Origin: Glaciecola sp047250385
Lineage (GTDB): Bacteria; Pseudomonadota; Gammaproteobacteria; Enterobacterales; Alteromonadaceae
DNA length: 64,000 nucleotides
Assembly (NCBI RefSeq): GCF_047250385.1
Contig: NZ_JBLBVM010000040.1
Location: 32,722 to 96,721 of the forward strand
Reading direction: 5' to 3'
In this document: positions 33,435-42,573 of the stretch, one piece after another
Position numbering within the stretch: the stretch's first letter is position 1
How the letters are laid out: each line of letters begins with the position of its first letter
Made by a program: the position numbers and the translations under genes
The notes under the pieces: generated by a model
Told to the model about the DNA's origin: nothing
The model's input: only the letters and a program-made list of their open reading frames with translations
Databases searched by the model: none

Positions 33435-35717
33435 CTACACTTTTAGGTGCTTATTGATAGGCAAGTCTCTGATTCTTTTACCGGTCGCGTGAAATATTGC
33501 ATTAGTTAAACTCGGTGCAACTGGTGGAGTGCCTGGCTCACCAACACCTCCTGGAATAGCGTCAGACTCGACAATGTAGGTTTTGATCATGGGGCTTTGA
33601 GACATACGAAGCACTTGATAATCATTGTAATTGGATTGTTGAACCGCACCATCTTTAATCGTCACTTCACCCATCATAGCAATGGATAAGCCGAAGATCA
33701 TTGAGCCTTCTTGTTGAGAAAGCACGCGATCAGGATTTACCACGGTACCCGCGTCAATACATGAATGCATTTCGAGCACAGTGACTTTATCGTCCTTCAC
33801 TCGTACTTTTGTTGCAACTGCAACATAACTCACAAAACTACGATGTGCGCTGATGCCCCAAGCTTCACCATTCGCTGTGGATTTATCTGCACCAGACTTA
33901 GCAACAACAGTATCGAGAACATGTTTTAAACGCTTTGTATCGATTGGAAAACGTTCTAAAGACTCACCGTAGTTACCATATTCGAAGCCTTGCTCTTTCG
34001 GGTTCACAAGACGGTCTTCACCTAACAATTGATGCCACATTTGGTGTGTAGGTATTTTGCTTGCGTGAGCGAGTTCGTCAACGAAACTACCCTGTGCGAA
34101 CGCATGTTGAATGTTACTTACAGAGCGGATCCAACCGATTCGGATATGAGCGGGTGCTTTGTGAGTTTCGCAGGACAAATTAGCAACATTAAATGGTACA
34201 TCACCAAAGCCCAGGCTTAATTCACCATCAGATGGTTCGTCAGTTACACCACTGAATGTCCAACTAATGCTTGGGAACGCAGTACGCTGTATCCATGCAT
34301 TTACCTTATTGTCTTCATCTAAACCGGCGACAAAATGTTGTGAGCTTATAGCGTGATAGTAACCTTGTTGAATGTCATCTTCTCGGCTCCATACAACTTT
34401 TACGGGTTTGCCTGTGTGTTTCGCAATTAGAGCAGCTTCAACAGAGAAATCGGGCTTCGATTTGCGTCCAAACGCGCCACCTAACAAGGTGACGTTGACT
34501 TTAACCTTCTCTTTCGCAATCCCTAACGCACCTGCAACATTTTGCTGGGTACTTTGTGGTGTCTGTGTACATGCCCATACTTCACAAGCACCATCTTTAA
34601 ATACTGCTGTAGCTGCAGGTGGCTCCATTGGGGCATGCACCAAATAAGGGATGGTATAAGTGGCTGAAATTTTGCGTGCAGCATTCTCCATTGCTGCATA
34701 TGCGTCACCACCTTCTCGAATGGTCTTACCTTTACCTGTAATGCGCTTATTTAGCTCAGCTAAATATTCATCAGAGTTGTGACTTTGATGTGGGCTCTCT
34801 CCCCAAGTAATATTTAGCGCGTTGCGGCCCTGGGTAGCGGCCCATGTGTTGGTCGCAATTACGGCTACGCCATTCGAAGGATGAAAGACAACTGGTGTTG
34901 GTTGGTCTGGCATTTTGAATACATCAACAACACCATTGGTCTTCATTACAGCGTCTTTATCGAATGATACTACTTTAGAACCAACTACTGGGTTACGTTG
35001 AATACTTGCATATAACATACCTTCAAGTTTCACATCTTGGCCAAAGACTGTATTTCCTGTCACCATGTCTTTCAAGTCGACAATGGGCATTGGCTTACCA
35101 ATATACTTAAAATCCTTCTTAGACTTATAAGTTAGGGTATCAGGCGCTGGTGCTTTAATTTTAGATGCTGCCTCCGCAAGCGCGCCGAAAGAGACTTTCT
35201 GCTTGCTATTCTTATTGATAACAAAGCTGTCTTTTGCATAAACATCGGCAATTGGAACGCCCCATTTTTCTGCCGCTGCCTGCTCTAACATCGTTCTGGC
35301 GGTGGCGCCCATTTCTCGCATTTTAGCGTAGAAGTTACGAATCGATCGCGAACCATCAGTATTCTGACTTCCATAAGCTTCGTTTGCTAAACCTTGTACA
35401 ACATGCACATCTTCCCATGCTACACAAAGTTCATCTGCCACAACCTGCGGAATACCAGTACGTATACCTTGTCCCATTTCACTACGGTGACACACGATAT
35501 TCACGCGGCCACTATTCTCGATTGCGACAAATAAATTAAGGGTGTTGTCATGCGGAGTGTTGCCATGGGCCCAGGCAGGTAAACTGATTGGGAGCATAGA
35601 GCCTAGTACAAAGCCACCTGTTGTCATGCCAGTTAATTTTAGGAAATCACGACGGCTAACAGGTTTAACTTGCTTGTCAGTACCGGCCTTTGCGGACTTT
35701 TCAAATGATTCAATCAT
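33435..35717 (-). CDS. Molybdenum hydroxylase large subunit (IorB-like, xanthine dehydrogenase family)
   Basis: A 760-residue molybdopterin-binding subunit. A twin-arginine signal is clear (SRRDFLKLTG near 22-31, then a hydrophobic stretch to PAWA), so it is exported folded. The cofactor loops include GGAFGRKSKPDF and, near the C-terminus, GVGEPGTPPVAPSL with the catalytic glutamate. This architecture, with a separate small 2Fe-2S subunit and no FAD subunit, matches isoquinoline-1-oxidoreductase and periplasmic aldehyde oxidoreductases. The start overlaps the 2Fe-2S gene stop by 4 bases. Substrate probably an aldehyde or N-heterocycle (inference). Confidence 0.9.
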   Translation of the reverse strand: MIESFEKSAKAGTDKQVKPVSRRDFLKLTGMTTGGFVLGSMLPISLPAWAHGNTPHDNTLNLFVAIENSGRVNIVCHRSEMGQGIRTGIPQVVADELCVAWEDVHVVQGLANEAYGSQNTDGSRSIRNFYAKMREMGATARTMLEQAAAEKWGVPIADVYAKDSFVINKNSKQKVSFGALAEAASKIKAPAPDTLTYKSKKDFKYIGKPMPIVDLKDMVTGNTVFGQDVKLEGMLYASIQRNPVVGSKVVSFDKDAVMKTNGVVDVFKMPDQPTPVVFHPSNGVAVIATNTWAATQGRNALNITWGESPHQSHNSDEYLAELNKRITGKGKTIREGGDAYAAMENAARKISATYTIPYLVHAPMEPPAATAVFKDGACEVWACTQTPQSTQQNVAGALGIAKEKVKVNVTLLGGAFGRKSKPDFSVEAALIAKHTGKPVKVVWSREDDIQQGYYHAISSQHFVAGLDEDNKVNAWIQRTAFPSISWTFSGVTDEPSDGELSLGFGDVPFNVANLSCETHKAPAHIRIGWIRSVSNIQHAFAQGSFVDELAHASKIPTHQMWHQLLGEDRLVNPKEQGFEYGNYGESLERFPIDTKRLKHVLDTVVAKSGADKSTANGEAWGISAHRSFVSYVAVATKVRVKDDKVTVLEMHSCIDAGTVVNPDRVLSQQEGSMIFGLSIAMMGEVTIKDGAVQQSNYNDYQVLRMSQSPMIKTYIVESDAIPGGVGEPGTPPVAPSLTNAIFHATGKRIRDLPINKHLKV

Positions 35718-36214
35718 GCTTCTTCTCCCACATTTTTAGCTAGGCTAAAGTCAAGGTTAGCAGCTTGTTTCTTAGCAGCGTCTTTTATTGCAGCCTTGAT
35801 ACGAGGGTAAGTACCACAACGACAAATATTGCCCTGCATTGCAGTATCAATAGCGGCATCATCAGGGTTTGGATTATCAGACAAAAGGGCGACGGCGCTC
35901 ATAATTTGGCCGGACTGACAGTAACCACATTGTGGAACATTATGATCTATCCAAGCTTGCTGAATAGGATGACTTGCGTCGCTAGGTAAACCTTCAATTG
36001 TTGTCACGTTTTTACCAGCAATAGCTGAAAGTGGCATGACACAAGACCGAATGGGCGAGCCGTCCAAGTGAACCGTGCACGCGCCACATTGGGCGATACC
36101 ACAACCAAACTTAGTTCCCGTCATATCGAGTAAATCGCGCAAAGCCCAAAGTAGCGGCATGCTTGGATCGGCATCAACTTTGATGGTCTTGTCATTAAGG
36201 GTAAAACTTATCAT
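35714..36214 (-). CDS. Molybdenum hydroxylase 2Fe-2S subunit (IorA-like)
   Basis: A 166-residue electron-transfer subunit with two iron-sulfur clusters. Cys38, Cys43, Cys46 and Cys58 bind the plant-type ferredoxin cluster (CGIAQCGAC), and Cys96, Cys99, Cys131 and Cys133 the second (CGYC, CRC). It has no signal peptide, as expected if it is carried out through the Tat pathway with the large subunit. It overlaps the large-subunit gene by 4 bases and follows the mocA-like gene. Confidence 0.93.
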   Translation of the reverse strand: MISFTLNDKTIKVDADPSMPLLWALRDLLDMTGTKFGCGIAQCGACTVHLDGSPIRSCVMPLSAIAGKNVTTIEGLPSDASHPIQQAWIDHNVPQCGYCQSGQIMSAVALLSDNPNPDDAAIDTAMQGNICRCGTYPRIKAAIKDAAKKQAANLDFSLAKNVGEEA

Positions 36215-36264
36215 ATCTTCGTCCTTTGTCTTTATTATCGCGTCTATAAACGGCTTACTTAGAC

Positions 36265-36930
36265 TTACAGTTCAGATTGTTGCTTGTTTGATATATAACT
36301 CATTAACTCAGCTTTTGTATCAATATCTTTTGCAGCATTAGGCACGGCAACACTTATTACTTGGTCAGCGTTATTACGCAGAATGTCTCGTGCGCCTTTA
36401 TCATTCGTTAACTTTTCCAGCTCAGCAAAATATGTTCTTGGAAAAATAGCCGGAGCACCCAACTTACCACTATACAATGCAGCAATAATTTTTTTTGGGT
36501 TTTCCTGCGACTTCATTATCATAAGATTACACTGCTTTTGGCGAATTGCCACTTGATCCGCCAAACCAATAAAAACATGCGTTATATTTTTATCTAGTTT
36601 CTTTATACCTGCAGCAATTGATGCGCCCATACCTTGTTGCCAATTACCGGCAACGATGGTCGACATTTTTGACCTTGTTTCTTGTGTTAGTTCTGCGTTA
36701 CTTAGCATCGATTGAATAGCGACTGCATTCGAACCTAAAACAATGGTCATAGAATCAATGTCTGTACTGGCCAACATTTCAGCGCTGCATGCAAGCATAG
36801 GCTTGTTGTTAATCATTGCTAGTTGTTTACTGCCATTGAAGCGTTTACCTTCGCCAGCCGCAAGCAAAAGCCCTTCAATGCGATAATGTCCTAATCCAAT
36901 ACTTTGTGCCGTTTTAATCGTATTTATCAC
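36265..36930 (-). CDS. MobA/MocA-like molybdenum cofactor nucleotidyltransferase
   Basis: A 221-residue NTP transferase. The nucleotide-binding start is LLLAAGEGKRFNGSKQLA, with the lysine-rich loop of MobA/MocA, and GLADQVAIRQ holds the Mg-binding Asp; the GAPAIFPRTYF segment is typical of MocA/YgfJ-type enzymes. MocA adds cytidine to molybdopterin, giving the MCD cofactor used by the xanthine-dehydrogenase family. Its place inside the hydroxylase operon supports that role over MobA (guanine form). It is 50 bases ahead of the 2Fe-2S gene. Confidence 0.85.
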   Translation of the reverse strand: MINTIKTAQSIGLGHYRIEGLLLAAGEGKRFNGSKQLAMINNKPMLACSAEMLASTDIDSMTIVLGSNAVAIQSMLSNAELTQETRSKMSTIVAGNWQQGMGASIAAGIKKLDKNITHVFIGLADQVAIRQKQCNLMIMKSQENPKKIIAALYSGKLGAPAIFPRTYFAELEKLTNDKGARDILRNNADQVISVAVPNAAKDIDTKAELMSYISNKQQSEL

Positions 36931-37009
36931 TCTTGTTGAAGTATATGCTTAATTAGTTTAGGTCCTATTTTGGTTTTAGTCAGCATCGTTAAATACCGAA
37001 AATCCAAAT

Positions 37010-38077
37010 TTAGTTTAGGATGTTGCTAATCGATTTTCCATCGCATTGTTCCATGAACGCATGTATCTCCGCCAACATCGAAAGGGCGATAGATTCAGGA
37101 AGTTCGCCACCAAGTCTTAATCCGATAGGGTTTGCGAGCGGCTTAGTTAGTACTTTTGTGACTGATGAGCTATGTGCTTGTGTCTGCAGATTTAATTCAG
37201 TCCGAGTCAAACCGGCTTCTTTTAGCACTCTGTCAGTACGATGAGTTGGGCCCAGCATTCCAACATAGGTAGCCGTACTATTTTGTGCTAGATTTAAGGC
37301 TTGCGCGTCTAGTTTAAGATTGTGAGTCATGATCACGATAGCGTCTATATTAAGTAGCCAAGTGTGCTCATTTGTATCTGATAAAGGCGTTTTCACGATC
37401 TGCTTGGCTTCCACAAATTGTGATTGTCTAGCATATCCTGTGCGAGGATCGGCAATGGTGACATGCCAACCTAGCTTAGCCGCAATGGTTGCAACAGGTA
37501 TGGCGTCAATACCACCTCCAAAAATAGCGAGTTTAAGGGAAGGTTTGATGATGTGCTCGAAATACTCTTTGTTATCGTTTTGTTCTTGAGGTGATAAATG
37601 GTGATTGGCGGGTAGTGTGCCCTCTTCTCCTTTAAGCATTAGCTCAAGCTTGTTATTGGGAAAGCCTTCGTTTAAATATTGAATGTATTTACAAGCCTGG
37701 TTTTGATTGATGTATTCACGTAGTTGAACCAGCTGGAGGTAGTCATTGTTTGCATTAACAGCTTGCAATAAAATTCGAACTAAACCACCACATCCAATAC
37801 CAAGCTGCCAAGCAATGTCTTCCTCTTCACGCATATCATATTGAATGATTCGGTTCTTATTGTCAGCCCAACATTGACGCGACTGTCGCATGATGTCTGA
37901 TTCTAAACAACCACCGCTTAGCAGTCCGTGATACTGTCCTAAACTGTTGATCATCATCATCGCACCCGGCTTACGATATGACGATCCTTCTGTGCCAATA
38001 ATGGTCGCCAATACCCATTCCACGTCATTGCGCTGCTCATACCATGTATTTAACAACTGTTGAGTATGGTTGGCCAT
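37010..38077 (-). CDS. xdhC: XdhC-family molybdenum hydroxylase maturation protein
   Basis: XdhC-type proteins hold and sulfurate the molybdenum cofactor before it enters the enzyme. The 355-residue protein has the N-terminal XdhC/CoxI domain (VLATIIGTEGSSYRKPGAMMM and LSGGCLESDI with the conserved cysteine, plus a second one in IGCGG) and a C-terminal Rossmann domain (LAIFGGGIDAIPVATIAAKLGW). It precedes mocA and the two structural genes, so this operon supplies both cofactor steps. It is 19 bases downstream of a two-helix membrane protein gene. Confidence 0.92.
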   Translation of the reverse strand: MANHTQQLLNTWYEQRNDVEWVLATIIGTEGSSYRKPGAMMMINSLGQYHGLLSGGCLESDIMRQSRQCWADNKNRIIQYDMREEEDIAWQLGIGCGGLVRILLQAVNANNDYLQLVQLREYINQNQACKYIQYLNEGFPNNKLELMLKGEEGTLPANHHLSPQEQNDNKEYFEHIIKPSLKLAIFGGGIDAIPVATIAAKLGWHVTIADPRTGYARQSQFVEAKQIVKTPLSDTNEHTWLLNIDAIVIMTHNLKLDAQALNLAQNSTATYVGMLGPTHRTDRVLKEAGLTRTELNLQTQAHSSSVTKVLTKPLANPIGLRLGGELPESIALSMLAEIHAFMEQCDGKSISNILN

Positions 38078-38096
38078 GTTTAGTTAAGACACATAT

Positions 38097-38339
38097 TCAT
38101 ATAGGTTCTTTCTCTTTCTGTTCCATTTCTTTTTTGACTAAAACAAAAGTTAAAAACATCTTGGTCGGCAAAGATAACGCCATTCCAATGGCAACACATC
38201 CTGCACTAATAATGATACCGTTAACTCCCATTCGTTCGATAGTTTCGCTGAACAAATGGAAGTAAACGCCAAGCGAGATTAGGCTAATGCCAAAAACTAT
38301 CACAATTTTTAGTATAAAAATCAATTTTTTATCACTCAT
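38097..38339 (-). CDS. Small two-helix membrane protein of unknown function
   Basis: An 80-residue protein with two hydrophobic helices (about 6-28 and 38-66), a basic N-terminus and a highly charged C-terminus (KKEMEQKEKEP). I do not recognise a family. It ends 19 bases before xdhC on the same strand, so it may head the molybdenum hydroxylase operon and could assist membrane docking or electron transfer of the exported enzyme. That is inference; the only evidence is position. Confidence 0.6.
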   Translation of the reverse strand: MSDKKLIFILKIVIVFGISLISLGVYFHLFSETIERMGVNGIIISAGCVAIGMALSLPTKMFLTFVLVKKEMEQKEKEPI

Positions 38340-38500
38340 AGCAGACTCCTTTATAGTCGTAGAGCTTATGTCGATTCTGCACCAAGGCTGCTATTCAGTT
38401 CGGTGGTACTTCATCTCTTGATTTTACTAGTTTATGCTTCGATAGAATTAACGCCTTGATCTGTATCAGTGCTAAATTGGATAGTTTGTTTTTCATGATG

Positions 38501-38519
38501 AGGCCCTTTATCAGGGCCT
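38501..38519 (-). terminator. Hairpin after the SapC-family gene
   Basis: AGGCCCT (38501-38507) and AGGGCCT (38513-38519) give a perfect 7-bp stem with a 5-base loop, 11 bases beyond the sapC-like stop on the minus strand. It lacks a strong T run in that direction. Confidence 0.5.
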
Positions 38520-38530
38520 AATTTGTTGAA

Positions 38531-39301
38531 TTAAGAACTTGCTTCGTCTTTTAACACTTCCATTTTCACTTCTATAATTTGAGCTCGGTCAAGGTCTTCA
38601 TTGTTAAGCATAATCAGCTTGTTTACTTGTAACAATGAAATCAGCATGGCGTGAATCGGCATTAAATAGCCTTGTTTGCGCAAACCATCGAGTTCTTCAA
38701 TACTCAAGTTTTGAAAGCGATCTTCATCTATGGTGTGCAAGCCTCTAATCTTTCTTGAATCGCCATCGAGTAATTGCACATTCATTACTAAGGGCTTAAA
38801 CAAACCAAGATCTTCTAATGTTTTGCTAAATTGAACGGTTTGTAAGTCTTTTTGTACGTCGGCATCAAGCAATTGAGCGCGTCGCTTTGTACCTTCAGTT
38901 GGCTTTCCTTCCTCGTCAAACAGAGCTTCACCGGTAGTTTTAGAAAAATCGCCTTGGTCTTCTAAAATCCCGATGGTGTAAGCATTGTCTTCAACAGGTG
39001 CTTTCATCAGGTAAAATGGATATGCCTGAATGCTTGTTGGACGATAGATAACGTCAAACTTATCATCTTTAACATACAAGTTTTCGTTTGGTACAAAGCT
39101 GGTCATTGCTGAAAATGTCCAAAAGTCATTGTGTGAATTTTTGGTCGCAAAAATTGGAAAGCAGTTAGCTGCCTGACCAAGTTCAGTCGCACGTAAATTC
39201 ATTAAATGTTGCTTCGCAATATGGTTCATAACCGCACTATTTTTGATTTTTAAATCTTTGTGCGCTTTGTTACTTAATTCTACTAATGTGAGTTTTTTCA
39301 T
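38531..39301 (-). CDS. SapC-family protein
   Basis: A 256-residue protein with the SapC pattern: HIAKQHLMNLRATELGQAANCFPIFATKN near the start (of which ELGQAANCFPIF is most telling), QAYPFYLM, and an ending of long helices HAMLISLLQVNKLIMLNN. SapC was named from a Campylobacter S-layer secretion locus, but its biochemical role is not established. It often lies near TonB-dependent receptors and tryptophan halogenase genes in marine bacteria; neither is present here. Monocistronic, with a 17-base tandem duplication upstream. Confidence 0.82.
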   Translation of the reverse strand: MKKLTLVELSNKAHKDLKIKNSAVMNHIAKQHLMNLRATELGQAANCFPIFATKNSHNDFWTFSAMTSFVPNENLYVKDDKFDVIYRPTSIQAYPFYLMKAPVEDNAYTIGILEDQGDFSKTTGEALFDEEGKPTEGTKRRAQLLDADVQKDLQTVQFSKTLEDLGLFKPLVMNVQLLDGDSRKIRGLHTIDEDRFQNLSIEELDGLRKQGYLMPIHAMLISLLQVNKLIMLNNEDLDRAQIIEVKMEVLKDEASS

Positions 39302-39592
39302 AAATCCGTTGTTTCGTTTTTGACGGCAATCGGTTTTTCATGGAAATTGGTTTTTCATGGAAATTCACAATGAGAAACAAATAAGCAGTCTTCGTGTTAG
39401 TGGACTAATTCTGTTATGCAGCAATTTCGCGAGTTTCTTATATTTTTTTGTTTAGTGAAACTAGCTCAATAGCCAAAACTTAAATTAGTTGTAGAGCGTT
39501 TTCGGCTTACATTGATTCTAACTTACTTTTAATCAAAGAGTCATGTTTGCCGACCCAAAATATTATCAGGAACACGAAAAACTACTCAATGC
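39302..39592. other. 291-base intergenic region with a tandem repeat
   Basis: Holds a 17-base tandem duplication (39332-39365) close to the SapC-family start and the probable promoter of that gene. Beyond it I see no gene, hairpin or known site up to the end of the PEP-CTERM-like gene. Confidence 0.5.
39332..39365. repeat. Two tandem copies of a 17-base unit
   Basis: GGTTTTTCATGGAAATT occurs at 39332-39348 and again, without change, at 39349-39365. It lies 31-64 bases upstream of the minus-strand sapC-like start and may be a recent duplication within the promoter. Confidence 0.9.
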
Positions 39593-40351
39593 TTAGATCG
39601 TTTTCCTAAATATTAAGCCTATTGCGACTAGCGCCATCATAAGTATGTGATTCGGTGCATCTACTCGCGCTACTTCTGTCGTGCCCGTTCCGACTTGATC
39701 GTCCTGTCGTTGTGTTCTAGCGGAGGCTATTTGAATATTGTCAATCGCGAAGCTTTCTTTTGAAGCATTCGTATATGCTTCAAAGCTTAACTGAAAGAAG
39801 TTGAAGTTGAAATCGGGTAAAATGTAGTCAAAAGTTTGGAAGGCAGTAGATAAATCATATTCAGTCATGATACTCGTGCCGGCTTCGAAAGTATCGATTA
39901 AAGTCTTATGGTGTCTTGCGATATCTATGGAGTATATCGAAATAAAATCGGATGATTCCAAGCCTGTTGATGATGCTAAATCGACGGATAATTTCAATGA
40001 ACTTATTCCTTTTGTGGAAATTGGATCGAACAAAAGAACGCTAGGTGCTGATGACGTTGACCCATTCTCATCTAAATTAATACCACTCCAGAAGTCACGC
40101 CCTTCATAGTTTGTATAAAAATTAGTATTGCCATTTTGGTTCATTGATTGTAGCTGCCAGTGCCAATCTCTGGCTGTGCGAGGACCATCAAATGTGCCTT
40201 GCTGAGCCGAAGTATAACGTTGGTTCAATCCATCGCTTTCAAAGTTTTCGCTAAAAATAAGCTCTGCGTGACTAGGCAATGAAAGGAATAGAGCGCATGC
40301 GAGCCCAAGTGTTTTGCTGATTCTGATTATGTTCAACATAGTATCTACCAT
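39593..40351 (-). CDS. Secreted protein with PEP-CTERM-like sorting tail
   Basis: A 252-residue exported protein. A signal peptide (to SHA, about residue 29) leads into ELIFSENFESDGLNQRY, typical of extracellular lectin- or jelly-roll-like beta domains, and FQLSFEAYTNASKESFAIDNIQI is the usual closing strand of such domains. The last 25 residues are VDAP, a hydrophobic helix and a basic end (FRKTI), the tripartite form of PEP-CTERM-type signals read by exosortase. No exosortase gene is in the window. The ATG at 40339 is an equally good start. Function unknown. Confidence 0.7.
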   Translation of the reverse strand: MVDTMLNIIRISKTLGLACALFLSLPSHAELIFSENFESDGLNQRYTSAQQGTFDGPRTARDWHWQLQSMNQNGNTNFYTNYEGRDFWSGINLDENGSTSSAPSVLLFDPISTKGISSLKLSVDLASSTGLESSDFISIYSIDIARHHKTLIDTFEAGTSIMTEYDLSTAFQTFDYILPDFNFNFFQLSFEAYTNASKESFAIDNIQIASARTQRQDDQVGTGTTEVARVDAPNHILMMALVAIGLIFRKTI

Positions 40352-40606
40352 CCATGGTTGTGAATTTAATTTTAAAGTTAAAGTAAGGTATTTCTTAGAG
40401 CATCTAGTGTGTCAGAAACGAGAACGAATTCGACTGTACTAAAGGATGGTTTTTCAGAATGCTCGACAGCTTGGCTTGCTTTCCTCATTCGCTAGTAGCA
40501 AACTAAATTAACTAAGCAGATCTGAAAAGAAGTTTTAGGTGCCTAACTATTAGTTTGAAAAAGTGAAGGCTCAATTTGAATTGCAAGTACGGAAAAGGAA
40601 TACATC

Positions 40607-40984
40607 ATGAAATTAGGCGCTTTTTCTATTAGTTTGGCGGTCAAAGATATCCATGTTTCGAATGCATTCTATGAAAAGCTAGGCTTTTCTAAAATGGGTG
40701 GGGATATTGAGCAAAAATGGCTTATCTTAAAAAATACTGATGGCACAATTATTGGTTTGTTTGAGGGTATGTTCGAGAAAAACTTGATGACCTTTAACCC
40801 CGGTTGGGATAAAGACGCAACTGAACTTGAGGATTTTGACGATATCCGCAAAATACAACAGAAATTAATGAGTAGCGGAATTGAAGTGAAGGAGCCCATT
40901 GACGAATCTTCAACTGGTGTTGCGCATTTTATGATTGAAGATCCAGATGGTAATCCGATATTGCTAGATCAACATCGAGAATAG
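40607..40984 (+). CDS. VOC/glyoxalase-family protein
   Basis: A 125-residue protein made of two paired beta-alpha-beta units of the vicinal oxygen chelate fold: LAVKDIHVSNAFYEKLGF at the start and FMIEDPDGNPILLDQH at the end, the latter with the glutamate-like position of the second metal site replaced by Asp/Gln. The first metal ligand position (usual His/Gln) is not obvious, so catalysis is uncertain. Such proteins serve as lyases, dioxygenases or drug-binding proteins. Alone, convergent with the Cry-DASH gene. Confidence 0.8.
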   Translation: MKLGAFSISLAVKDIHVSNAFYEKLGFSKMGGDIEQKWLILKNTDGTIIGLFEGMFEKNLMTFNPGWDKDATELEDFDDIRKIQQKLMSSGIEVKEPIDESSTGVAHFMIEDPDGNPILLDQHRE

Positions 40985-41069
40985 TTTTGCTATTAATAGC
41001 GGAGGATTAACGCCTTTGCTGTGATGACGATAGAGCGAGCACACAACTTGTTCCGCGCTGTTCTCGCTC

Positions 41070-42425
41070 CTAATTCAGCTCATCCTCACGTAAGCGAGGA
41101 TCTTGCAACAACCAACGCTTAATAAACCATCTGCTAGGATCATAGATTTCGGTTTGCTTCTCTAAATTGAATTGACGGTGGCCTCGAGGGTCAGAACCTA
41201 CACCAGCTAAGTACTGCCAGTTTCCATAGTTACTCGCCACGTCGAAGTCGATTAATTGATACTCAAAATATGCCGCGCCATAACGCCAATCTTGTGCGAG
41301 TTCGTGAACAAAGCAGCTAGCGACTAGTTGACGCCCACGGTTGGACATAAAGCCCGTACGTTTAAGTTGCTTCATACACGCATCCACAATGTGGAAGCCT
41401 GTATTACCATTTACCCAAGAGAGGTAAGTGGAAGGATCATGAGTTGTATCTAGCGCCTTGTCTTGAATGCCATTGAAATAGAAAAATCGCGCTTGATGTT
41501 TGAATAGTTGCCAGTGAAAAAATTCGCGCCACAACAACTCAAAGAACAGCCAATAGGTAGAATCGTTTTTAGTGCGCTGGCTTTCGTAATTTCTTAATTC
41601 TGCCGCAATCTGCCGAGGACTTATGCATCCGTGTGCTAACCATAATGAGAGTTTGCTTGAGAAGTCGCGACCATCTAATCCATTTCTAGTTTCTTTGTAA
41701 CTGGCAATATTATCTGATTCCCAGAAGTAATATATGAGGGCCGATAAAGCAGATGTTTCACCACCTTGCAACCAACTATACTCCGACTCCAAACTCGATT
41801 CGATGAGGGATATTTCTTGTAAACCTGTTAGCTTTTGTTGTTCAGTTTCAGCTACTATTGGTGGTGGTAATTTGTTAAGACGTATACTCTCAGCAACACG
41901 GGAGTGCTTCTCTACTTTGCGTCGAAACGGTGAAAATGTGTCTGGCATGTCAGAGACAGAAAAAGGTAAATCATCTTCTTCATAAAGGGTAGCGCTATTA
42001 GCTTGAATGTATGTTAGCTCAGGTCTTAGCTGTTGAAGCAAAGCCCATTGATGGCGCTCATTGACGCCAGCATGCCACTCGCATGACACGTGAGTTATGT
42101 CATGTTTGTCAATGTATTCAATAAGAATATTGATAATGCCATCGTTGCTTGTCTCTTCCTTTGAGGCGATTGCAAGTACACACAAACCCTGACCGAAGTG
42201 CTTTAAGGAACTATCCAAATCCACTAGTGATTGCTTCACAAAGCGCTGTTTGTGTTCACCAATAAGTTCCGTTTGCTGAAGTGGAACCTTTGATTTTTCT
42301 ATCTGCGTTAGGCTCGATATCACGTAGACGCAGGATAAACTGTCCACTGTATTTGATATGCTTTTTAAAGACCTATTATCCTGCACTCTCAGGTCTTTCC
42401 TAAACCAGTGAAGACCTTTTTTCAT
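41070..42425 (-). CDS. Cryptochrome/photolyase, DASH type
   Basis: Flavoprotein that repairs UV-induced pyrimidine dimers in single-stranded or looped DNA. The 451 residues give the N-terminal antenna domain (LHWFRKDLRVQDN) and the FAD-binding domain; FMSNRGRQLVASCFVHELAQDWR and YLAGVGSDPRGHRQFNLEKQ (short part: YLAGVGSDPRG) are the Cry-DASH signatures that distinguish it from class I photolyase (which has NxNDASRYFRIFNP). No signal peptide. The start has an acceptable site upstream. It stands alone before a gap with a decayed gene. Confidence 0.9.
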   Translation of the reverse strand: MKKGLHWFRKDLRVQDNRSLKSISNTVDSLSCVYVISSLTQIEKSKVPLQQTELIGEHKQRFVKQSLVDLDSSLKHFGQGLCVLAIASKEETSNDGIINILIEYIDKHDITHVSCEWHAGVNERHQWALLQQLRPELTYIQANSATLYEEDDLPFSVSDMPDTFSPFRRKVEKHSRVAESIRLNKLPPPIVAETEQQKLTGLQEISLIESSLESEYSWLQGGETSALSALIYYFWESDNIASYKETRNGLDGRDFSSKLSLWLAHGCISPRQIAAELRNYESQRTKNDSTYWLFFELLWREFFHWQLFKHQARFFYFNGIQDKALDTTHDPSTYLSWVNGNTGFHIVDACMKQLKRTGFMSNRGRQLVASCFVHELAQDWRYGAAYFEYQLIDFDVASNYGNWQYLAGVGSDPRGHRQFNLEKQTEIYDPSRWFIKRWLLQDPRLREDELN

Positions 42426-42573
42426 AATCGTTAGCCAGTTACTTTGGAGTTGTATTTTTTACTGTTAGGGGGACTTTTTCGATCTTTTTGTTTGTAAAAT
42501 TATGTAGGCAACTGGATTTGACCAATCGCTTGGAAGTTCCTGCAGGCACAGGAACGAGATGGGGATGCTTTGT

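Noticed and set aside
41033..41069. GAGCGAG/CTCGCTC inverted repeat as the terminator of Cry-DASH
   Set aside because: The 23-base loop is long, the stem is only 7 bp, and it reaches into the end of the coding region; no T run.
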